Below the pieces are notes generated by a model. It was given only the letters and a program-made list of their open reading frames with translations, did no database searches and was not told the DNA's origin. 64,000 nucleotides of DNA from assembly GCA_046726215.1 (NCBI GenBank), contig JBKPAA010000033.1, positions 7,910 to 71,909 on the forward strand, in the 5' to 3' direction. The position numbers and the translations under genes were made by a program. Below are positions 8,934-17,736 of this stretch, piece by piece; position 1 is the first letter of the stretch; each line of letters begins with the position of its first letter. The stretch is from DASQUK01 sp046726215. Lineage in GTDB: Bacteria; Actinomycetota; Acidimicrobiia; Acidimicrobiales; VFJN01.

Positions 8934-9500
8934 AGATTGGTCGCCAGCAGCACGGCGCCGAACATCGCGAACAGCGCCGCCGAGGCGAGCCTGGTGACGC
9001 GTTCGGACAGGCGAGCGCCGAACTCCCGCCCCAGGAGGACACCCAGCGTGCCGCTGAGGATGATGCCCACGGTGGCGCCCACCCAGGTGACCACGGGATT
9101 GCCCTGCGCCGCCAGCGTGCGTGGCCAACATGGTCTTGTCCCCCAGCTCGGCCACGAACATGGCGCTGGCCACCGACAGCACGATCGAGCGGTGGTCGAC
9201 GGCCACCCGATCGCCCACGGCATCGCCGCTGTCGGTAGCGCCGGCTTCCCGCAGCGTCCAGGCGGCGAACCCCAGGAACAGCAGCCCGCCGACCACCCCG
9301 ATGGTCCGCACGGGCAGCGCCACCCCTAGCAACCCGCCCAGTAGGACGGACAGCAGGTTGGTGGCCGCGTACGCGATCGCCACCCCCACGAGCACCGGGC
9401 CCAGGCGGTGGCGGGCCCCGAAGCCCAGGGCCACGAGCTGGGTCTTGTCGCCCAACTCGGCGACGAACACCAGCCCCAGGGCGGCCAGTAGGGATTGCAA
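8930..9500 (-). pseudogene. GDT1/TMEM165 (UPF0016) family metal transporter, frameshifted
   Basis: Two halves of a six-helix UPF0016 transporter are in different frames. The TTG-started part (MQSLLAALGLVFVAELGDKTQ) runs to the second E-L-G-D-K-T motif near 9125; the rest (LAAQGNPVVTWVGATVGIIL to GAVLLATNL) continues in the next frame. One extra base in the run GCCACGCACGCT near 9117-9122 explains the break. Family members export Mn2+ or exchange Ca/Mn for protons. Everything else is intact (both ExGDKT motifs, all helices, a Mn-type riboswitch upstream), so a sequence error or very recent mutation is as likely as decay. Confidence 0.8.
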
Positions 9501-9509
9501 GATGCGTCT

Positions 9510-9680
9510 CCTCGGTCCGGCTGACCGGGAGCGAGGACCTGCGCGACCTCGACCCCGGACAGCGTTGCGTCCGGCGGTCGAAGGTCTCGCTCACCCCGCA
9601 GGGTCCGGGGACCGGGGCTCATCGCCCAGCGTGTCGATCACCCGGCGAGGAACTACTCCCCTTCGCCGTCGAGCAAGCTA
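9510..9680 (-). promoter_or_regulatory. yybP-ykoY-like Mn2+ riboswitch
   Basis: On the minus strand the leader of the GDT1 gene begins with GGGGAGTAG (9661-9653), the L1 signature of the yybP-ykoY class. The L3-like GCGAGACCTT then opens a long stem (GACCTTCGACC pairing with GGTCGAGGTC around a CCGGAC/GTCCGG hairpin). GAGCGAG/CTCGCTC closes this part. A last CGGTC/GACCG hairpin sits next to the GAGGAG ribosome site. This class senses Mn2+ and controls Mn exporters, exactly the gene type that follows. Confidence 0.72.
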
Positions 9681-9735
9681 TCGGTGGCCGGGGGCAACGA
9701 CAACGCGCGGGCCAAAGGGCCGTACTCTGCCGGTG

Positions 9736-10572
9736 ATGGACGACCGCCCGATCGGCATGTTCGACTCCGGCTTCGGGGGGCTCACCGTGGCCCGGGCGGT
9801 GATCGACCTGCTGCCCGCCGAACGCCTCGTGTACGTCGGCGACACGGGCCGCTATCCGTACGGCCCTCGCCCGCTTGGCGAGGTGCGTAGCTTCGCCCTC
9901 GAGATCGCCGGCCACCTGGTCGACGACCACGGCGTGAAGCTGCTGGTGGTGGCCTGCAACACGGCGGCCGCAGCGGCGCCGTTGATCGAGCTGGAGCGCT
10001 CCTTCGGCGTGCCCGTGGTGGGTGTGATCGAGCCCGGTGTCCGGTCGGCCGCCATGGTCACCGAGAGCGGGCGCATCGGCGTGATCGGCACCGTTGGCGC
10101 GATCGCATCCGGCGCCTACCAGCGCACGTTCGCCCGCCTGGCCCCCGGCATGGAGCTCACATGCGCGGCCTGCCCCGGCTTCGTCGAGTTCGTGGAGCGG
10201 GGTGACACCGCCAGCGACCAGGTCCACGTGCTCGCCGAGCGGCTGCTGGCGCCGCTGCGGGACGCGAAGGTGGACACGCTCCTGCTGGGCTGCACGCACT
10301 ATCCGTTCCTGGCGCGCACGATCTCCGACGTGATGGGACGTGACGTGGTGCTGGTGTCGTCGGCCGACGAGACCGCGTTCGATGTGCGGGCTCAACTCGA
10401 AACGAACCTGCGGCGGTTGGGGGCGCCGGCGCACCGGCATGCAACGCAAGTTCGGGTGGATGGGCGCCGTCATCGGTGGCTGTCGTCGGGCGACGTGCGC
10501 GCGTTCCGGGAGCTGGGCCGGCGCCTCCTCGGCCCCGAGCTCGACCACGCCGAGGCGGTCCCCTGGGCGTGA
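9736..10572 (+). CDS. murI: Glutamate racemase
   Basis: 278 residues. IGMFDSGFGGLTVAR at the N-terminus and the two catalytic cysteines in VVACNTAAAAA and LLGCTHYPFL are diagnostic. It converts L- to D-glutamate for peptidoglycan. First gene of a four-gene operon; its stop overlaps the GTG of the MBL gene (GTGA). It is divergent from the riboswitch-controlled transporter. Confidence 0.95.
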   Translation: MDDRPIGMFDSGFGGLTVARAVIDLLPAERLVYVGDTGRYPYGPRPLGEVRSFALEIAGHLVDDHGVKLLVVACNTAAAAAPLIELERSFGVPVVGVIEPGVRSAAMVTESGRIGVIGTVGAIASGAYQRTFARLAPGMELTCAACPGFVEFVERGDTASDQVHVLAERLLAPLRDAKVDTLLLGCTHYPFLARTISDVMGRDVVLVSSADETAFDVRAQLETNLRRLGAPAHRHATQVRVDGRRHRWLSSGDVRAFRELGRRLLGPELDHAEAVPWA

Positions 10573-11312
10573 GCGGCGTCACCGACCTGAGTCTGACCGT
10601 GCTCGGGTGTTCGGGGACCTACCCCGGCGAGGGCGGCGCCTGCAGCGGCTACCTGGTGCGCAGCCCCGGCGCGTCGGTGGTCCTCGACCTCGGCGCCGGC
10701 ACGCTGGCCAACCTCCAGGAGCACCTGAAGCTCGGGGACATCGACGCCCTGGTGCTCAGCCACGTCCACCCGGACCACTGGCTCGACCTGCCCCTGCTGC
10801 GCAACGCCATGCGTTACGTGCTGGGCATCGACGGGCTCCCCGTCTATGGAACGGCCGAGACCTGGCTCATCGCCGAGGTCGTCATCGGCGAGCTGCCGCC
10901 CACGCTGAGGTGGCACAGCATCAACGAGTCGTCGGTCGTCGAGGTCGGCGACCAGGTCCTGCGCTTCAGCCGCACCGACCACCCGGTGGAGACCCTCGCA
11001 GTGCGGGTCGATGCCGGAGGTCGGTCGCTGCTCTACAGCGCCGACACCGGATCGGCCTGGGATCCCGGCGCGGCGGGGGCCGATGTCGATCTGATGGTCT
11101 GCGAGGCCTCGCTGGAGCCGGGGAACGAGGGGCGGGTCCAGCATCTGTCGGCACGGCAGGCCGGCAAGCTGGGCCGCACGTTGGACGCCGGCCGGCTGGT
11201 GGTCACGCACGTGGTGCCCGGCGTCGACCCCGAGGCCCAGCGCGATCTGGCCGAACAGGCCTTCGGCGGCCCGGTGGAGCTGGCGGCGTCCAACCGGTCC
11301 TTCGAGGTCTGA
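10569..11312 (+). CDS. MBL-fold metallohydrolase (RNase Z/cAMP phosphodiesterase-like)
   Basis: 247 residues from the overlapping GTG. The metal site is SHVHPDHWLDL, with later metal ligands in RTDHPVETLAV, YSADTG and VTHVVPG. An actinobacterial gene of this type is regularly found between murI and rph, where it has been annotated as a cyclic-nucleotide-degrading or RNase Z-like enzyme; the actual substrate cannot be read from the sequence. Confidence 0.88.
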   Translation: MSGVTDLSLTVLGCSGTYPGEGGACSGYLVRSPGASVVLDLGAGTLANLQEHLKLGDIDALVLSHVHPDHWLDLPLLRNAMRYVLGIDGLPVYGTAETWLIAEVVIGELPPTLRWHSINESSVVEVGDQVLRFSRTDHPVETLAVRVDAGGRSLLYSADTGSAWDPGAAGADVDLMVCEASLEPGNEGRVQHLSARQAGKLGRTLDAGRLVVTHVVPGVDPEAQRDLAEQAFGGPVELAASNRSFEV

Positions 11313-11368
11313 GCGGGTCCATATGCGGCGGGCGGGTCGCGCCGGGGTGACTGTTACGGTGCCGACCC

Positions 11369-12121
11369 ATGAGAGCCGACGGACGAGCCCCCGATGAGCT
11401 GCGGCCGGTCACCTTCGAGCGTGACTTCACCGAGATGGCCGCCGGCTCGTGCCTGGTCAGCTTCGGAAACACACGGGTGTTGTGCACGGCGTCGATCGAC
11501 GACGACGTCCCCCGGTGGATGCGGGGACGCGGCCGGGGCTGGGTCACCGCCGAGTACTCGATGCTGCCGGGCTCGTCGCCCGAACGGATCCGGCGTGAGG
11601 TCAAGGACGGCCGACCGTCGGGGCGGACCCAGGAGATCCAACGGCTCGTGGGCCGGGCGCTGCGCTCGGTGTGTGACATGCAGCTCCTGGGCGAGCGCCA
11701 GGTGATCGTCGATTGCGACGTCCTCCAGGCCGACGGCGGCACCCGCACGGCGTCGATCTGCGGCGGCTACCTGGCCCTGCACGATGCGCTCAGCCGCCTG
11801 GTGGGCCAGGGCGTGATCCGCGCCCACCCGCTGGTCGCGTTCTGCGCGGCCGTGTCGGTGGGCGTGGTCGACGGCGCCGCGGTGCTCGACCTGCCCTACG
11901 TCGAGGACAGCCGGGCCGAGGTCGACATGAACCTGGTGATGACGTCGGAGGGCCGGTTCGTCGAGGTGCAGGGCACCGCAGAGGGCGCGGCGTTCACCCG
12001 GACCGAGCTGGACGAGATGGTGGCCCTGGGCGAGAAGGGCATCGCCGAGATCATCGAGCTGCAGCAGGAGATGGTCGCCGAGCCGCCACCGCTGCGCCCG
12101 GTGGTCCCAGACCGCCGGTGA
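11369..12121 (+). CDS. rph: Ribonuclease PH
   Basis: 250 residues, standard length. MRADGRAPDELRPVTFERDF, GWVTAEYSMLPGSS, RTQEIQRLVGRALRSV, CDVLQADGGTRTASICG and VEVQGTAEGAAFTRTEL are family signatures. It trims tRNA 3' ends phosphorolytically. Its stop overlaps the GTG of rdgB. Confidence 0.96.
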   Translation: MRADGRAPDELRPVTFERDFTEMAAGSCLVSFGNTRVLCTASIDDDVPRWMRGRGRGWVTAEYSMLPGSSPERIRREVKDGRPSGRTQEIQRLVGRALRSVCDMQLLGERQVIVDCDVLQADGGTRTASICGGYLALHDALSRLVGQGVIRAHPLVAFCAAVSVGVVDGAAVLDLPYVEDSRAEVDMNLVMTSEGRFVEVQGTAEGAAFTRTELDEMVALGEKGIAEIIELQQEMVAEPPPLRPVVPDRR

Positions 12122-12729
12122 GCGACCGCGCCGATGGGCCCGGCCGCCCGACGGGCGGGGGCCCGCGGCTGTTCCTGGCGACCGGGAACGCGCACAAGGT
12201 CGACGAGGTCCGGGCCATTCTGGGCGGTCTCGGCTACGAGGTGGTCGGGTGTGATCCCAGGGTCGACGAGACCGGTTCCACCTTCGAGGAGAACGCACTG
12301 CTGAAGGCCCGGGCGGTGGCGGCGTCGGCCGGTTATGTCGCGATCGCCGACGACTCGGGGATCGAGATCGACGCACTGGGTGGCGGTCCCGGCGTGCGAT
12401 CGGCGCGGTGGGCGGCCGACGGCGACTGGATCCCCCGGGTCCTGCGCGAGCTGGCCGGCGTGCCGGCGGCGGAGCGGGGCTGTCGCTACGTCTGCGCAGC
12501 CGCCGCGGTGTGGCCCGTCCCGCACGCACGCGAGTTCGTTGTGCGGGGCGTGGTCGAGGGGCGGGTGGCGGAGGCGCCCCGGGGGACGGGTGGCTTCGGT
12601 TACGACCCGATCATGATCCCCAGCGAGGGCGACGGCCGGACCTTCGCCGAGATGTCCGCCGCCGAGAAGCACGCGCTCAGCCACCGAGGCCGGGCCTTCC
12701 GCCGGTTGGCCCCCCACTTCGTCGACTGA
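12118..12729 (+). CDS. rdgB: XTP/dITP diphosphatase (RdgB/HAM1)
   Basis: 203 residues from a GTG overlapping the rph stop. FLATGNAHKVDEVRAIL, FEENALLKARAVA, ADDSGIEIDALGG, PGVRSARWA and GFGYDPIMIP are the HAM1 signatures. It removes non-canonical purine nucleotides. It ends one base before the convergent aconitase gene. Confidence 0.94.
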   Translation: MSDRADGPGRPTGGGPRLFLATGNAHKVDEVRAILGGLGYEVVGCDPRVDETGSTFEENALLKARAVAASAGYVAIADDSGIEIDALGGGPGVRSARWAADGDWIPRVLRELAGVPAAERGCRYVCAAAAVWPVPHAREFVVRGVVEGRVAEAPRGTGGFGYDPIMIPSEGDGRTFAEMSAAEKHALSHRGRAFRRLAPHFVD

Positions 12730-12730
12730 G

Positions 12731-15613
12731 TCAGCGCCGTGCCAGATGCTGGCGCAAGACGTACTGGAGGATCCCCCCGTGGTGGTAGTAGGCGGTCTCC
12801 ATGGGTGTGTCGAGGCGGGCGATGACGGGGATGCGGACGCCTTCGGCGTCCACCGCGAGGCGGGCACCGATGAGCGTCGCCGGGTCCGTGCCGGCCAGCC
12901 CGCGGACCGTGAACGTCTCGGTTCCGGCCACACCGAGCGAATCCCACGTCGCGCCCTCCGCAAGCTGGAGGGGCAGCACGCCCATGCCGATGAGGTTGGA
13001 CCGGTGGATGCGCTCGAAGCTCTCGGCGATCACGGCCCGCACCCCGAGCAGCGCGGTGCCCTTGGCAGCCCAGTCGCGCGACGACCCCGAGCCGTACTCC
13101 TTGCCGGCCAGTACGACCAACGGCACGCCCTCGGCGCGGTAGCGCTCGGCGGCCTCGTAGATCGTCATCTCGTCGCCTGACGGCTGGTGGCGGGTGACAC
13201 CACCCTCGGTTCCGGGAGCGAGCCGGTTGCGGATGCGGCGGTTGGCGAACGTGCCCCGGATCATCACCTCGTGGTTGCCACGCCGCGACCCGTAGGAGTT
13301 GAAGTCGGCGGAGGCGACGCCCTGTTCGATCAGCCAGCGCCCGGCCGGGCTGTCAGGGTGGATCGCTCCGGCGGGGGAGATGTGGTCGGTGGTGACGCTG
13401 TCGCCGAGCACGGCCAGCGCCCTGGCCGCTTCGACGTCCGTGAGCGGCGTCGGCTCGTCGGGCATGCCGTCGAAGTAGGGCGGCCGCCGCACGTAGGTGG
13501 ACGCGTCCGACCACTCGTAGGCGCCCCCCGCCGGCACCGGCAGCGAGCGCCACATGTCATCGCCGTCGAAGACCTCGCCATACGCGGTTCGGAACATGTC
13601 CGACACCAGCACGTCCTCGATCACGGCGTTGACCTCGGCCTCGGTGGGCCACAGGTTGGCGAGCGTCACCGGCTCGCCCGTGGGGTCGGTGCCGAGGGGC
13701 TCGGAGGCGAGGTCGATGTCCATCGTCCCCGCCAGGGCATACGCGACCACCAGCGGCGGTGACGCCAAGTAGTTCATGCGGACATCGGGGTTGATGCGCC
13801 CCTCGAAGTTGCGGTTCCCCGACAGCACCGACACCAGCGCTAGCCCGTGCTCGTTGGCGGCGGCGGCGACCGGCGGGGGCAGCGGCCCCGAGTTGCCGAT
13901 GCACGTCGTGCAGCCGAAGCCCACGAGGCCGAAGCCGAGCTTCTCGAGGTCGGGCAGCAGCCCGGCCCGTTCGAGGTAGTCGACCACCACCTTGGACCCC
14001 GGGGCCAGCGAGGTCTTCACCCACGGTTTGCGGCTCAGACCGCGCTCCACCGCCTTTCGCGCCAGCAGACCCGCGCCCACCATGACCTGCGGGTTCGACG
14101 TGTTGGTGCAGCTGGTAATGGCGGCGATGGCGAGGTGGCCATGGTCGAGCTCGACGTCAACCTCCTCGTCGAGGCCGGCCGACGCGTCGAGGTGGACCGG
14201 CACCCGCCGGTGCGGGCGGCCCTGGGCCTCGCCGCCGAGGTCCGCCGCGGCGTCGTCGAGGCCACCGTTGGGGTGCCGACCGTCCTGGATGGCGGCCGGC
14301 GGGTCACTGGCCGGGAACGAGGCTGCGTCGGCGTCGTCGTAGGCGTGCCCAATCGACACTGGCGTGCCGGCGCCCGTGGGCGGCGCGGCGGACGTGGCGG
14401 CCGTCGCCGAGGACTCGGGCAGCGAGTCCAGCAGCGCGACGGCGAAGCGCTGCTTGGCCTCGCGCAGCGGCACCCGATCCTGTGGTCGGGAGGGCCCGGC
14501 GATGCACGGCTCGACCGTGGACAGGTCGAGCTCGAGGGTCTCGGTGAACGTCGGCTCGGCTGCGGGGTCGTGCCACAGGCCCTGTTCCTTCGTGTAGGCC
14601 TCGACCAGGTCGACGAGCTCGTCCGGGCGGCCGGTGAAGCGCAGGTAGCGCAGCGTCTCGTCGTCCACCGGGAAGATCGTGATCGTGGAGCCGTACTCAG
14701 GGGACATGTTGCCGATCGTGGCCCGGTTCTCGACCGGCACGTTGGCCACCCCCGGGCCGTAGAACTCGACGAAGCGGCCCACCACCCCGTGGGACCGCAG
14801 CATGTTGGTGACGGTGAGGACCAGATCGGTGGCGGTGGCGCCCTCCGGCAGCTCCCCCGACAGCTTGAAACCCACGACCTCGGGGATGAGCATCGAGATG
14901 GGCTGGCCCAACAGCGCCGCCTCGGCCTCGATGCCACCGACGCCCCAGCCGACCACGCCCAGGCCGTTGACCATCGGCGTGTGTGAGTCGGTGCCCACGA
15001 GCGTGTCGGGAAAGGCGGCGCCGTCGCGGGTGGCCACCACGGTGGCCAGGTACTCGAGGTTGACCTGGTGGCAGATGCCGGTGGCGGGCGGCACCACCCG
15101 GAACCGGCCGAACGCCTGCTGGCCCCAGCGGAGGAACTGGTAGCGCTCGAGGTTCCGCCGGTACTCCAGCTCGGCGTTGCGGGCCAGGGCCTCCGGGCGG
15201 CCGAACACGTCGACCTGCACCGAGTGGTCGATCACCAGGTCGGCGGGGATGAGCGGGTCGAGCGACTGCGGGTCGCCGCCCTTCTCGCCGACGGCATGGC
15301 GCACCGCCGCGAGGTCAACGACCGCGGGGACCCCGGTGAAGTCCTGCATGAGCACGCGGGCGGGCAGGAACGAGATCTCCCGCGCCTCGTCGCCGGCACC
15401 GTCGCGTCCTCCCGACCACGCTGCGAGGGCGGCGATGTCGTCGTCGGTCACCCGCACCCCATCGTTGTGGCGCAGCAGGTTCTCGAGCAGGACCTTGAGC
15501 GAATAGGGCAGCCGGGCCGGGTCCCCGAAGTCGTCCTCGAGGGCGGCGAGCCGCTGGATCTCGTACCGCCGCCCGCCTGCGTCGAGGTTGGCACGGGCAT
15601 CGATGGCGGCCAT
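12731..15613 (-). CDS. acnA: Aconitate hydratase A
   Basis: 960 residues. [4Fe-4S] ligands are in SCTNTSNP and GFGCTTCIGNSG; the catalytic-domain markers PATGICHQVNLEYLA and TDSHTPMVNGLGVVGWGVGG and the swivel-domain marker GKEYGSGSSRDWAAKG are all present. An alternative GTG lies 3 codons upstream. A linker of about 75 residues rich in Ala/Pro/Asp (with SFPASDPPA) is inserted before the LAIAAITSCTN block, in keeping with the longer actinobacterial AcnA form. TCA-cycle enzyme. Confidence 0.95.
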   Translation of the reverse strand: MAAIDARANLDAGGRRYEIQRLAALEDDFGDPARLPYSLKVLLENLLRHNDGVRVTDDDIAALAAWSGGRDGAGDEAREISFLPARVLMQDFTGVPAVVDLAAVRHAVGEKGGDPQSLDPLIPADLVIDHSVQVDVFGRPEALARNAELEYRRNLERYQFLRWGQQAFGRFRVVPPATGICHQVNLEYLATVVATRDGAAFPDTLVGTDSHTPMVNGLGVVGWGVGGIEAEAALLGQPISMLIPEVVGFKLSGELPEGATATDLVLTVTNMLRSHGVVGRFVEFYGPGVANVPVENRATIGNMSPEYGSTITIFPVDDETLRYLRFTGRPDELVDLVEAYTKEQGLWHDPAAEPTFTETLELDLSTVEPCIAGPSRPQDRVPLREAKQRFAVALLDSLPESSATAATSAAPPTGAGTPVSIGHAYDDADAASFPASDPPAAIQDGRHPNGGLDDAAADLGGEAQGRPHRRVPVHLDASAGLDEEVDVELDHGHLAIAAITSCTNTSNPQVMVGAGLLARKAVERGLSRKPWVKTSLAPGSKVVVDYLERAGLLPDLEKLGFGLVGFGCTTCIGNSGPLPPPVAAAANEHGLALVSVLSGNRNFEGRINPDVRMNYLASPPLVVAYALAGTMDIDLASEPLGTDPTGEPVTLANLWPTEAEVNAVIEDVLVSDMFRTAYGEVFDGDDMWRSLPVPAGGAYEWSDASTYVRRPPYFDGMPDEPTPLTDVEAARALAVLGDSVTTDHISPAGAIHPDSPAGRWLIEQGVASADFNSYGSRRGNHEVMIRGTFANRRIRNRLAPGTEGGVTRHQPSGDEMTIYEAAERYRAEGVPLVVLAGKEYGSGSSRDWAAKGTALLGVRAVIAESFERIHRSNLIGMGVLPLQLAEGATWDSLGVAGTETFTVRGLAGTDPATLIGARLAVDAEGVRIPVIARLDTPMETAYYHHGGILQYVLRQHLARR

Positions 15614-15618
15614 GGGGC

Positions 15619-16080
15619 TCACGCTACAGCGCCACCCCTCCGGCTCCCGTAGCGGAAGGCGGCGACCACTGCGGCCAGCAACGCGGCCGTCGTGGCCGCC
15701 TCGGTCCACGGGCCGTGGGGCCCCTCGTTCTGGATGTTGCCGTGGAACCGGTCGACGGCAGGTGGGAACGGCGAACGGCCGAAGAAGTGGCGGGCGGGCT
15801 TGTCGAGGTCGATGAGGCACGCGCCGGCCAGCCCGAAGAGCGTGCTGCGCCGCAGCGAGGGCGGCGCGGTGGCGGCCACCGCCGCAGTGACGCCGAGCCC
15901 GATGGTGCCGTCGATGCGGGCCAGCCTGAGAAACTCGTCGCTGCCCATGTCCAGACCGCCGAAGTGCGGTGTCATGTCCATCAGGACATGCGACATGACC
16001 CCGACGGCAAACGCCGGCACCGGCCGCAGCACCACGGCGCCTATCGCCGCGCCGGCCAGCGCGTGGTTGGTCACGAACAC
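15619..16080 (-). CDS. Small membrane protein, YdjM-like hydrolase fold fragment, function unknown
   Basis: 153 residues from GTG. NHALAGAAIG near the start and HVLMDMTPHFGGLDMG resemble the His/Asp-bearing membrane metal-dependent hydrolases of the YdjM type, but in a shorter form. Three to four hydrophobic segments are seen. It follows the primase-polymerase gene on the same strand and ends 5 bases before acnA starts. Confidence 0.6.
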   Translation of the reverse strand: MFVTNHALAGAAIGAVVLRPVPAFAVGVMSHVLMDMTPHFGGLDMGSDEFLRLARIDGTIGLGVTAAVAATAPPSLRRSTLFGLAGACLIDLDKPARHFFGRSPFPPAVDRFHGNIQNEGPHGPWTEAATTAALLAAVVAAFRYGSRRGGAVA

Positions 16081-16120
16081 CAGCGGAACCTACAGCGGCG
16101 CTGCCGCCGCCGTTGTGCGG

Positions 16121-17146
16121 TCACCCCTCCTTGGCCGCCCGGCTGGGTGCGACCCGGGGCGGCTCGTTGGGCATCTTGGGGTAGACGGGCGGCCACGGGG
16201 CGTCCATGAGCCCGTTGGCCATGTCGCGCTCCGACATCGCCAGGAGCGGCTCGAGCGACTGGAGCTCGTCCCCCATGGCCGCCCAGGGATCGCCGCGTTC
16301 GGCAACGCGGGCGGGCACCGTCGAGAGGGTGAGGTCGTCCGGAGTCACGCCCTCCAGCTCGTCCCACGACAGCGGGGTCGACACCTGCCCGCCGACCCGT
16401 GCCCGCACCGACCAGGCCCCGAAGACCGTCTTGTGCGGCGCGTTCTGGTTGTAGTCGATGAAGATCCGCTCGCCCCGCTCCTCCTTCCACCAGGCGGCGG
16501 TGATGAGGTCGGGTCGACGGCGTTCGAGCTCGCGGGCCGCGGCCACCGCCGCCGCGCGCACCTGGTAGGAGTCCCACCGGGGCTGGAGGCGGGCGTAGAC
16601 GTGGATGCCGCGGTTGCCGGTCGTCTTGGGAAACGACGTGACGCCCACCTCGTCGAGGAGTGCCCGCACCTCGCCGGCCGCCCGGACCGCCTCGGCGAAG
16701 CCGGTGCCGGGCTGCGGATCGAGGTCGAGGCGAAGCTCGTCGGCGTGGTCGGGGTCGGCCGCCAGGTTGGGCCACACGTGGAAGCCGAGGCACGTGAGGT
16801 TGACGGCCCAGGCGACGTGGGCGACGTCGGCGGCCACCAGCGCCTGCGACGGCGTGCCGTTGACGGTGCTGACGGTCGTGGTCTGCAGCCAGTCGGGGAT
16901 CTCCTTGGGCACCCGTTTCTGGAAGAAGTTCGGCCCACCGGCACCCTCGGGGAAACGCTGCATGAGCACGGGCCGCCCGCCCATCGTCCGCATCAGCGAC
17001 TCGTCGATGGCCAGGTAGTAGCGGACGAGGTCGAGCTTGGTGTCGCCCCGCTCGGGAAAGAACACCTTGTGGGGGCTGGTGATGCGGACCTCGTGGCCCG
17101 CAGCCTCCACCACCTCGACGTCGCTCGCGGGCGCCATGCCCGGCAC
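16121..17146 (-). CDS. LigD-type primase-polymerase (PrimPol) domain protein
   Basis: 341 residues, a stand-alone version of the LigD polymerase domain (archaeo-eukaryotic primase fold). The catalytic D-x-D is in ELRLDLDPQPG, the conserved His in TTGNRGIHVYARL and the third acidic residue in RIFIDYNQNAPHK. Such actinobacterial proteins (PolD/Prim-PolC types) act in DNA end joining or gap repair. No ligase or Ku gene is nearby in the window. Confidence 0.9.
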   Translation of the reverse strand: MPGMAPASDVEVVEAAGHEVRITSPHKVFFPERGDTKLDLVRYYLAIDESLMRTMGGRPVLMQRFPEGAGGPNFFQKRVPKEIPDWLQTTTVSTVNGTPSQALVAADVAHVAWAVNLTCLGFHVWPNLAADPDHADELRLDLDPQPGTGFAEAVRAAGEVRALLDEVGVTSFPKTTGNRGIHVYARLQPRWDSYQVRAAAVAAARELERRRPDLITAAWWKEERGERIFIDYNQNAPHKTVFGAWSVRARVGGQVSTPLSWDELEGVTPDDLTLSTVPARVAERGDPWAAMGDELQSLEPLLAMSERDMANGLMDAPWPPVYPKMPNEPPRVAPSRAAKEG

Positions 17147-17172
17147 GGTAGCGGCCCCCTGGTGGCCTACCG

Positions 17173-17194
17173 CCGTCTTTGAAGATCTTCAAAG
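17173..17194. repeat. Palindromic repeat copy C (core-less, 22 bp)
   Basis: GTCTTTGAAGA joined directly to its complement, without the middle found in copies A and B. It lies between the start of the PrimPol gene and the 3' end of the DUF559 remnant, whose TGA stop lies inside it. Confidence 0.6.
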
Positions 17195-17636
17195 ACTTTG
17201 GAGGCGGCTCTCGACGAGCTGGATCAGCTCGCGACGGACCGCGGTACGGCGCTTCCGCAGGTGGGTCGACGTGTAGCGGAGCAGGTGCCACCCGTCGAGC
17301 ACGAGGCGGTTCTGTCGCTCGTCGCAGTGATCGAGCGACTCCCGGGTGGCACGGGTCTCGAGCCCGTCGACCTCAACGCCCACCTTCGCGGCCGGCACGG
17401 CGAAGTCGAGCACGTACCGGCGACCGTCGAGCTGCACCTCGAACTGGTATTCGACCTGCACGCCCGCGCTCTTCGCCACGGCTGCGAACGTGGACTCGAG
17501 CGGGCTGTAGGTCTTGGCGTGGCCGAGGGCCCGCCGCGCCGGTGATGCCGTTCCTCATGGCGTGGGATAACCCGACGACCCCGTGCTGGGGCCGCGCGAG
17601 ACGGTCGAGACGGTCATCAACGGTGCGAGTGTCCAC
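17189..17636 (-). pseudogene. AbiEi-like winged-helix / DUF559 (Vsr-fold) protein, deleted and frameshifted
   Basis: From GTG at 17636 the frame reads DDRLDRLARPQHGVVGLSHA, like the N-terminal winged helix of AbiEi antitoxin-type proteins. The frame is then lost near 17540, and the adjacent frame carries a DUF559 endonuclease-like C-terminus (SPLESTFAAVAKSAG, FAVPAAKVGVEVDG, HLLRYTSTHLRKR). The joint is far too short for a complete protein, so an internal deletion plus frameshift is likely. It is flanked by repeat copies C and B. Confidence 0.6.
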
Positions 17637-17680
17637 CTTCCGATTACATCAGATAGGTATGACAAGCAGCGTCAACCCCG

Positions 17681-17725
17681 GTCTTTGAAGAAAATGCGGG
17701 CTATAGCACCGGAAAATCTTCAAAG
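17681..17725. repeat. Palindromic repeat copy B (45 bp)
   Basis: Starts GTCTTTGAAGAAAAT and ends ATCTTCAAAG, with the core CGGGCTATAGCACC. It matches the reverse complement of copy A (34704-34750) at nearly every base. It lies 12 bases beyond the stop of the minus-strand PLP gene, so it may act as its terminator. Notably AT-rich for this genome. Confidence 0.7.
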
Positions 17726-17736
17726 TCGCCCTTGGG

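Noticed and set aside
9110..9130. Programmed frameshift in the GDT1 gene
   Set aside because: No slippery heptamer, internal ribosome site or stimulatory hairpin is evident; simple indel or sequence error is more economical.
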